From assembly GCA_025266875.1 (NCBI GenBank), contig JALLLT010000033.1, forward strand, positions 372,001 through 436,000: a stretch of DNA of 64,000 bases. Reading direction: 5' to 3'. Each line of letters starts with the position of its first letter. Positions within the stretch are counted from its first letter, which is position 1. Shown one piece after another: positions 56,570-64,000 of the stretch. A program made the position numbers and the translations under genes. The notes below the pieces were generated by a model, which was given only the letters and a program-made list of their open reading frames with translations, was not told the DNA's origin and did not search any database. This DNA comes from Fennellomyces sp. T-0311. Its lineage: Eukaryota; Mucoromycota; Mucoromycetes; Mucorales; Lichtheimiaceae.

Positions 56570-58554
56570 TCATGAAATTATCTCTCGCTTGATAAGCCAA
56601 AGAGGTGATTCACCAGACCCAGCAGTATGTCTGCAGCGAGAAAAGCGTGGTGCAGGTACATGAGCTTCCAGTGGAGGCCCAATTACGGCTGTGGCTAGGA
56701 TACGGACCCACGCACTGAACACCATGTCATCCGTCTAAATTTAGATCGGAGCGCATGCGGCAAGTGTATGGGTTATAATGTGCGTACCATTCGTAATACA
56801 TTAAAAAAAGTTTGCGTACCAAATCAGCTGCTCCACAAATACGTCTACGATACTATTTGGTATCAGTGAATAAGCTATATTTCATACAAACATATCCTTT
56901 TATATTGTTCGGATTTGACATTTACCTTTCCTATCCAAGCAATTGCTGCTCTCGATTCTCGAAAGGTCTTTGACAGCAAGAAGTGGTCCAGTGCCATTCA
57001 AGTACCGAACCGGTGTAATATTCACCGTTGTGGTAGAACGAATATGTATTACCTAGTACGTGGAGCTGTTCCTTTCTGAATAACGTATCTGTTGTAGCTT
57101 GCTACAAACATAGAGTTTTGATCCATATTATACACACACACACCCCAATTGGCACCTTTTCTTTTAAAATCTTTCCGCGCTGCATGTAGGACATTGATGT
57201 GAACCGGCGCTCTATGGCGCATATATTCTTCTTGTATACAAAGCAGAAAAGGTAAATTATCTCTTTCCTCATATGTGGGGAGGCGATTATGCTGGGTGAC
57301 GAATATATCAATTTCGTTTTGAATTTGTTGCTTGCACGTTCCTGTGATGACATTATATGACAAATTCCCACAACAATGCCATTGATGTCGTGTCCGCTGC
57401 CGCACCAACCAATTCGGTCAAAACAGTTATTCTGCTAGTTAAAGCTACAAGCATATTATTTCGATGTTACTAGCTGCTTAATAGAGCATTCTGTACCAGC
57501 TTCATGTGCCTTTTCTGTAAGCTGAAAAATGTCGGGTGGAGCGTATTGTCGACATAGCTACGTGTATCTCATGCTTTTTGAGTAAACAAGTCGATAAGCG
57601 GTGCAAAAAGCGGTAAATATGCACCAATGCTGTCTCGAAGATCTGCAAGTATAACTATCCCATCTGCAATCGATAGTATAGACGTGACCAAAACATCATC
57701 CATTCACTCTGCGCATGCTCCAAAGGCAATTTGCATCACGAAATTCGTCACCATTAATACCATATACTTAATTGTATTGTCGCCACTGCCGCTTCTTATG
57801 TTGCTCAAGAGTAAGTTTGTAATTAAATCAGCCTCTGGCTGAATCATTGATTCTGACATTATGATACTTTTTGATGAAAGCATTACTTGAAAGGGTATTC
57901 CTATAGAGTTGATGACATTCATCTGAATGATGTAGGTGTGCAGTCGTATATTGACGTAATGTACGGCTTTGTTCGAAGTTTGATCCTCGCTTAAATTTCT
58001 TTGTAGCTTTAAGAAGTGTTTGATACAGCAAAAAAAGGATGGCAAAGCTATATTCTTGGTTAGGTGCGTAGTTTTGGGAAACTTCATATGACGTCGATTG
58101 CCAATGATGAATCCTTCTATCCCTAAAATATGATGTGTCATATACCGATACTGATGATAGTCCGAGTATGAACACCCAATTTGATTTGGAGAATCGGCTC
58201 TAAAGGGGATCATGGTATGGTAAACGGTGTGCGACGCGAAGAAACGTACTACTAACCGTGCTTTTATGGCATTTATGAAATGGCAATGCAGGTAAACGTT
58301 AGCTTGAAAGAATTGCCTTATTGTTAACCAGTATATATGCCATTATTTTTCAAGCAGTTTGACCAACTAAAATCGAGAGTAGAGTATTCAAGCGCTGGTA
58401 TTTCTTTTCGGTCACTTGCTTGCTTACTTTTCGAATTGAAAATTGTAAAGTACAATAAGAGATAAATAATATCTATTCCAGAGGTGATCGATGCAAATTT
58501 CCAGATATTGTCTTCACATGCTATATGGATACTTGCAATGTAGCTATGGCGCAA
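56570..58554 (-). pseudogene. Cytochrome P450 pseudogene (tandem copy 1)
   Basis: Parallel to copy 2 along its whole length. It has an N-terminal anchor (IDIIYLLLYFTIFNSKSKQA) at about 58470. The I-helix GAAADTTSMALLWEF lies near 57400, and a K-helix with VLHAARKD near 57200. It ends with AWVRILATAVIGPPLE near 56690. Many breaks are visible. Frames change around 58000, where copy 2 reads DQTWKQNR. The PERF-type region has lost the DDPDEFKPD block present in copy 2. The heme-region tryptophan codon is a stop (GGATAG against GGATGG). It cannot make a working enzyme. Confidence 0.8.
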
Positions 58555-59203
58555 GTCGCTTTAATTTATCAAACAAAAACGAGAATATACAAAGTTGAGA
58601 TGAAATTGCGATAAACGATTCGACTTGCTTAACGATGCACCAATGTGTCATGCTATAATGTGCATAAAGAGTGTTTTGCGTATGTATAGTGTAAAAGTGA
58701 ATGGTATTAATAATATATTCTAAATAAAATAGATGTAGTAATACAGAAAGAAGTGCTTTGCCAGATTAAGCATTTCGTCCATCCAACGTTAGCGGTAGGT
58801 CTTTCGCTTACGGTCGGCTTTTACCTCAGAAAGGCGATGTAAAGGTCACAGACAAGGTCCTGCAAGGTATGTATTGCTGTGTGACAGTAGCGTAGTGCTA
58901 ATTTCGTTAATATTAAGATTGAGAGGTGAGTGATATCAGCCGTGCCATAATATCTGACCTTTTGATATTCAGTGCAGAGAGGCCCCATTACTGGGACTTT
59001 ATTTATTTGCATTTGTATTTATTTTTTTGTGCGGGGTTTAGAGTGCCATCCTTCCACACTATAAGCTATTCGGTTATCGTAGATAAACACTAATGCTATG
59101 GGCGTAAAATAAGGTTAATATGGCTTGATTTAAAAGTTTATAGCAAGAATGACATGGTTTATTTCTCACTAATTTGGCAACGTAGCATCGAAGCACGGTT
59201 TAT
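58555..59203. other. Spacer between the two P450 loci
   Basis: About 650 bp, AT-rich, with only short open frames. It should contain the old promoter of copy 1. Confidence 0.4.
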
Positions 59204-59771
59204 TTAATCCGAGCTGAATAACAACTTTTGAACGCCATCAGTTCGTCTGGTAAATCGAAGATGCGGTTCACCTGGTCCAACAATTGTACCCGCATCGTAA
59301 AAAGAATCCAGATCAGGGTATATATGATTTCCGTTCTTATCCAGTGGAGGCTCAATTACCGCTGTGTGAAGGATACGGACCCACACATTGAATAGAATGG
59401 CATCCGCCTAAGTTCAGATAGGAAACATGCATCATATAAACATTAGTTGACCGTCAGTACTTTTTTTTTTTAAAAAAAAGCTACTTACCAGATGAGCCCC
59501 TGCGCAGATACGTCTACATTTTTTCTGACATGAGTAATCGATTGTTATTATACATTGCATTAGTTTGAAATGTTTTCTACCTTCCCCATCCAAACAAATG
59601 CTGCTCTCGACTCTTGGCAGTTCCTTTAATTACAGCGGAAAGTGGTCTGGTGTCATTCAAGTAACGATCCGGTTTGAATTCATCGGGATCATCGTAATAT
59701 TCTCCGTTGCGGCACAACGAATATATGTTTCCCAAGATAATTGTTCCTTCCGGTATGAGATATCCATTATA

Positions 59772-59791
59772 TGGTGCATACTGTTTTGAAT
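59772..59791 (+). repeat. Left terminal inverted repeat
   Basis: 20 bp, identical to the inverted complement of 62378-62397. TA precedes it. Confidence 0.9.
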
Positions 59792-59978
59792 CGTAAAAAC
59801 TTTATTTTATTCGAAATCCTCAAATTTTTTAATCCCCGCGGCTCAATAATGTGCCGACAACTGTATTATGTTAGTTGCAAACACCTGGTCTGCGATGTGA
59901 GGTATATGTACGTGTAGTAAACTTTTTGACTGAGTCATATGCTTCTTTTCCATCAACAATGTCATGGTATGCCTGGAT

Positions 59979-62040
59979 TTATCTCCAGCAACACTTGTAA
60001 AAGCACCTGATCTTCATAAGGGTAGCCTCGTTGTCAGGATCGTCATACACTGGCGAAATTGAATCAAGGAAGCCATTGAGGTTCTTCCGCAATGCAGGCA
60101 ATGAATAGTCACATTCTCTACGTGCGATTAGTTTTGCGGCTCCCCAGTAGCGTTCAATCCAGTTGGTTTCGCAGTGAAATTTTGGGTACAGGTCAAAAAT
60201 GTGACCTTTCTCTACCACAACTTCTTCAAGCATGGTCTTTTGACCATTGAAATCGGGTTGCTGTGACAGCATATGATATGGTCAGCAGTTTCCTTCTTCA
60301 TCTTATGGCTCTTTTTCGCTGCATTTTGCCTTCCATGTCTTGCCTTGGTCCTCAAACTCTTTAAAGCGCCCAAGATTGCATTCTTTTAGGACAGTACAGA
60401 CGCCTTTAGCATAGAAATGCTCGACCTCTCTTGTTCCTCCTCTGTTTGTTCTAACGCTTACCAATTTGCTGTAGTACATTGGCTGTGAAAGGACGTTGCC
60501 TTTGTACATCACCCAGCCATTTCACATGGGCCTTGGGGCATCCTTGGCAATTTCCTTATCTTCTAAGTTCATTCGGGATACCAAAAGAGCATCGTTTGGA
60601 TACGCTCGATGGTTGCTTGACTGGTCAAAGATAAAGAGCGCCTGGCAATTGTCATGAAGCCGTTCAAATAATGGAATTGCATCATCCACCAGTTAGGTAT
60701 ACAGATCAGTGGCTTTCCAATAACCATTATGGCTGTTGGCTTCCTTGAAGGTATGTGATGTCCAAGCTCTCGATCTCATTGTTCCATGGCAAGGACACTG
60801 GAATTCACTAGCCATAATGGATCTGCCAATTAACTTTTTACAAATAGTGGATTCGTCCTCATGCGTCCACACGTCTTCCTTCGCATCGTTTGAGTAGAAA
60901 GTACTCTCGTCGTGAGTAACTATCACAATTTTCTTTTTACCATTTGATATCACTGGCGCCTTGACTATCTCTTCTTTGTCTCCTTCGTAGTCCTCCATCA
61001 ACTTCTTGCGCTTCACCATGCACTTTGTCCATTCTTTGCGGTATTCCACAACATCAGCGCGTTCATGGCCGTCGAAGTAAACGTCTTTCTTATACTTTGC
61101 ATATCGATATCCCCAAGATATCATATGGTTTCGAAGAACTGAAGGAGAGATATTGCCTGGCATTCCAATCAGGTTAGGTATAACCTTTGTGTTTAGGTCT
61201 TTGGCAATATCCCCCAAGGTATGCTTTGTTTGCCTTGTGTTTAGGATCAAATCCTTGGTAGCAAGTTGGATGTCTTCATCGTTCAAAAGAGAAGCTCTTT
61301 TCGCATGCTTCCCTTTTTGGTGTTCCGATATTTTTTGAAACTGTAGGTATTCCTTTGCCCAAAGTCGGATTGATAATGGGCGGTAATATTTCGAAGGGTT
61401 CATCCATGCCTTGGCTGCTGCCTCTTGCGATGCCTTCATTGTCCACATGCCTGCGATGCGATACCCGAAGTACCAGTAGACGCTTCTGTACTTAGATCGT
61501 TCATAATCGGGCATACTGTTTGCTGGGTGCGTCTGATTCATGTGGGTATCAGCAATAGGCTCCAAGGCTTTGTATGCGGCTTTCATTACGTCGATGTCAT
61601 TGTTGTATGGAAATACCATATCAATGATTTCAGAATCAACAAAATCAGCTGGGTTCATCTGAGACTCTGATTTCACAGTAACTGTATTTTTGGCTGCTGT
61701 GGGGTTGAGGAGGGAAAAAACTGGAAATTGACATATTTCCTATAGCCATTTCTGCTGCCTTTCGCTTTTTGTCTCATTTTGTTGTATGTCCAGTGCCCCA
61801 GTATTTTCCGTGGGAAGTCTTCTCTGTTGTATTGGAAAGGCAGGTAAGGGCGCTTGGCTGATATGACGCCTCCTTCAATAGCTCTTCACTCTCACTTTCC
61901 AAAAGTTCGCCCAAGATTGCGAAATCGTCAGCAATGTCAATTGAACTGGTTACTTCCACTGATGTTGAAGCTTTTATGTAGTTTCTGTCTTTATGATGAA
62001 GCTTCTTAAGAGCTGCCGTAGAACGCTTGCTTTGTGGCAT
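59979..62040 (-). pseudogene. DDE transposase pseudogene
   Basis: Starts at ATG 62040 (MPQSKRSTAALKKLHHKDRN) and reads to 61774, then shifts frame near 61700. From 61676 to 59979 everything lies in one frame, interrupted by four stops at 60693, 60522, 60303 and 60282; with 61774 that makes five. The catalytic triad is visible: THDESTF (first Asp), FIFDQSSNHRAYPNDALL (second Asp) and NWIERYWGAAKL (Glu). The flanking GRSIMASEFQCPCHGTMRSR block is typical of a DDE endonuclease family common in Mucoromycota and Basidiomycota. The N-terminal part is probably the DNA-binding region. Not functional as it stands. Confidence 0.85.
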
Positions 62041-62377
62041 ATTGAAAGAAGAAAAGAGAAGAGAAGAATGACAGCCACAACCACAGCATCGAGAAGTATA
62101 GTTACACAATGCCATTATGGTTACACACAGCTTAAAGTACGCCTACAGGATAAGATGTCCTGTTTGAAATCCAGGACCCCTCTGCTTAAATTTCATTTTC
62201 CGACAAAACTTTGAACCCTTTAAACTTCTCCAGTTTTTGTTTTCATGCAATTTTCCACACAATAAATGTTCTTTATAACATAACAAATAGATATTGTGCG
62301 CCGTTTTAGAAAATACCAACTTCTCGTTACGTTTATACATCTGGAAGTTTTTCATCGGGATTTGAAAATTCTTCACT

Positions 62378-62397
62378 ATTCAAAACAGTATGCACCA
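62378..62397 (-). repeat. Right terminal inverted repeat
   Basis: 20 bp, exact inverted complement of 59772-59791. TA follows it at 62398-62399. Confidence 0.9.
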
Positions 62398-64000
62398 TAG
62401 TACACTATAAACATAGAACTTTAGTCAAAGCTCTATCGACCGATTACCACCTATTTCGTTTTACCATCTTTTTGCGCAGTATGAGGAAGATTGATGTGAA
62501 CAGGAGTTCTATAACGCATGCACTCTTTTTGTACAGAAAGTAGGAATGGCAAACTCTCCCTTTCCTCAAAAGTGGGGAGGCGGTTATGATTGGTTACAAA
62601 CGTGTCGATTTCTTTTTGAATTTTTTGTTGCACGTCCTTGTGATGACATAATATGACAAATCCCCACGACAAGGTCATCGCCGTGGTATCCACTGCAGCA
62701 CCAGCCAATTCGCCTAGAAGGATTTTGATTAGTTATGGTCGTAAAAATGCCATTGGGATACCTTACTACAGAGTGCTAAAATGCCAGACTCATCAATCTT
62801 GCCATCGTCCATGGCTTTGTACAGCTGTTTTACAAAACACTCAGTGTCGGTTTTGTATGACTCGTCAATAAACTGACGAAGTAAAGGATGAAGGCTATTA
62901 TTGACGTAGTCACTCATAGCCTTTTCCTTTCGGGTAATAATGTTGATGAGTGGTGCGAAGAGTGGTAAGAACCCACCAAGGTCATTACGCAGATCTGCAA
63001 ATTTCACTATTTTGTCTATGTTATCAAGCATAGCTTCGGCTATTGGATTATCAATCGTTCCCGCGCTTAGTCCAAAGATAATTTGCATCATGATGTTCAA
63101 CACAACAAGTTGCATATACTTGATTGTGTTGACGCCACTATCTTCTTTTGTATTCTTTAAAAGTTGGTCAGCGATTCTTTCAGCTTCCGATTGGATAATA
63201 AAAGCTGACATTGTGATACTTTTCGATGAAAGCATTTCTTGCGCTAATTTACAGAAATGTTGGCTTTGGCTATTTGATATGATTTGCTTACTGACATAAT
63301 GTACGGTTTTGCTTCCAAGTTTGATCAGGACTTATAAGGCCAAATCCGCTTAAAAAAACTAGTGAGCCTTTGATTGGGGAGCAAAAAGTGAATTTCATTG
63401 CTTTACCCATGATTAGGTGCATGGTATTTCGAAAAAGTATTGTGTGGGCGACCACCGGTGATGGATCCTTTGACTCCTAGAATATCGTGCGCCATATAGC
63501 GATCACTGATGACGACCCAATTCTGAACACCCAGTTTAATTTGGAATATCGGTCCTAGAACAGGAGGATCCAATACGTTAAGCTTGCTGTATATTTAAAA
63601 ATCTTATTGCATACGAACCGTATTTTTTATGCCATTGATGAAATTGCAACGCCGGCAACTTCCTATTAATTCGGAATATATGCCCTATTCATATCCAATA
63701 TCTAAGCATCACATATATCTTTTTCAAGCTGATTAACTAACCAAAGTACGGAATAGAGTAGTCCAGCGTAGGTATGTCCTTTATGCCGCTAACTTGTTTA
63801 CGTTTCGAATTGAAAGTAATAAAGTATACTATAAAGCATATCGTAGCAGCAATGGATGCACGTTTCGATATACTACTACCGGTTGGAATGAATGAGGCTG
63901 GTTGAAACGTTGTCATAATACAAATTACTGCTGAAAATGACAAACGAAGATGTATGTTAAATATATGTAGCCAAAGCAAAAAAAAGTTCGGAAAATGCTT

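Larger units (their letters stand above)
59772..62397 (-). mobile_element. Tc1/mariner-like DDE DNA transposon, 2626 bp
   Basis: The left end is TGGTGCATACTGTTTTGAAT and the right end is its exact inverted complement, a 20-bp perfect terminal repeat. TA lies directly outside both ends (59770-59771 and 62398-62399), the target duplication of Tc1/mariner/IS630 transposases. It carries one transposase frame on the minus strand, the same orientation as the host P450. The element is complete in structure but its transposase is dead. Confidence 0.88.
59204..63916 (-). pseudogene. Cytochrome P450 gene disrupted by a transposon (tandem copy 2)
   Basis: Mucoromycota-type microsomal P450, interrupted at 59772-62397. 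Visible parts from the N-terminus: anchor exon from ATG 63916 (AATICFIVYFITFNSKRKQ), VLDPPVLGPIFQIKLGVQNW, C-helix DQTWKQNR, I-helix AGAAVDTTAMTLSW (AGxxxT), and K-helix QKECMRYRTPVHINLPHTAQ (ExxR). The transposon comes next, then YNGYLIPEGTIILGNIYSLC, DEFKPDRYLN and the heme loop FGWGRRICAGAHL with its cysteine, and finally the stop at 59204. Across the insertion the splice acceptor and the exon rejoin in frame once the element and one TA are removed. One stretch (about 63240-63330) has an unclear exon structure, so I cannot say the gene was otherwise intact. Substrate unknown. Confidence 0.85.

Noticed and set aside
59772..62397. Treating the region between the P450 halves as two separate P450 fragments plus an unrelated gene
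   Set aside because: The exact inverted ends, TA duplication and in-frame rejoining show one P450 interrupted by one transposon.
1..64000. CRISPR array, rRNA or tRNA genes, and prokaryotic operon features
   Set aside because: No regularly spaced repeats were seen and no convincing tRNA T-arm in the gaps; the genes are spliced eukaryotic genes. A tRNA scan was not possible by eye, so a missed tRNA is not excluded.

Overview
This is nuclear DNA from a filamentous fungus, most likely Mucoromycota (Mucorales-like). The protein genes carry short GT-AG introns of about 45-90 nt. The products are typical fungal ones: a Las17/WASP protein, the Chs4/Skt5 chitin synthase regulator, an AP-1 bZIP factor, a sterol-sensing HMG-CoA reductase and Sec15. 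An expanded TPR/F-box/LRR family and Mucoromycota-style P450s are also present. The phylum is inferred from protein style and gene content; no search was possible.

Layout, left to right. The 3' part of an LMBR1-domain (LMBD2-type) membrane protein (<1-1864, +) converges on a Yap1/Pap1-type bZIP factor (2021-3574, -). A gene-poor stretch follows, with one small hypothetical protein (8558-8818, -). From 11265 to 18294 there are three related TPR-F-box-LRR loci: one nearly intact with a single +1 frameshift (-), one intact (+) and one decayed (-). Next come PP2A activator PTPA (18730-20002, +) and a peroxisomal 2,4-dienoyl-CoA reductase (20109-21226, -), then 6.7 kb without a supportable gene.

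The middle holds a concentrative nucleoside transporter (27929-29997, +), RNA polymerase I/III subunit AC19 (30173-30774, -), a NIPA-type magnesium transporter (32376-33768, -) and a 15-exon phospholipase D lacking PX/PH domains (35130-38116, -). A very compact block follows: URM1 (+), a Gemin8-like SMN-complex protein (-), the 16-exon exocyst subunit SEC15 (+) and a mitochondrial-type TPR protein (-). After another gap, WASP (-) and CHS4 (+) share a 145-bp divergent promoter, and CHS4 converges on HMG-CoA reductase (-).

The right end is decaying. It has two tandem P450 loci on the minus strand. The first is a pseudogene. The second is interrupted inside an exon by a 2.6-kb DDE transposon with 20-bp perfect terminal inverted repeats and a TA target duplication. 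The transposase itself carries five in-frame stops, each explicable by a C-to-T change. Two miniature inverted-repeat elements lie in the gene-poor gaps.

Functional links: SEC15, WASP, CHS4 and PLD all act in polarised secretion, actin patches and wall growth. The reductase and HMGR represent peroxisomal and sterol lipid metabolism. Exon coordinates were worked out by hand from splice consensus and reading phase. Wherever a complete exon set is listed, the summed length is a multiple of three.
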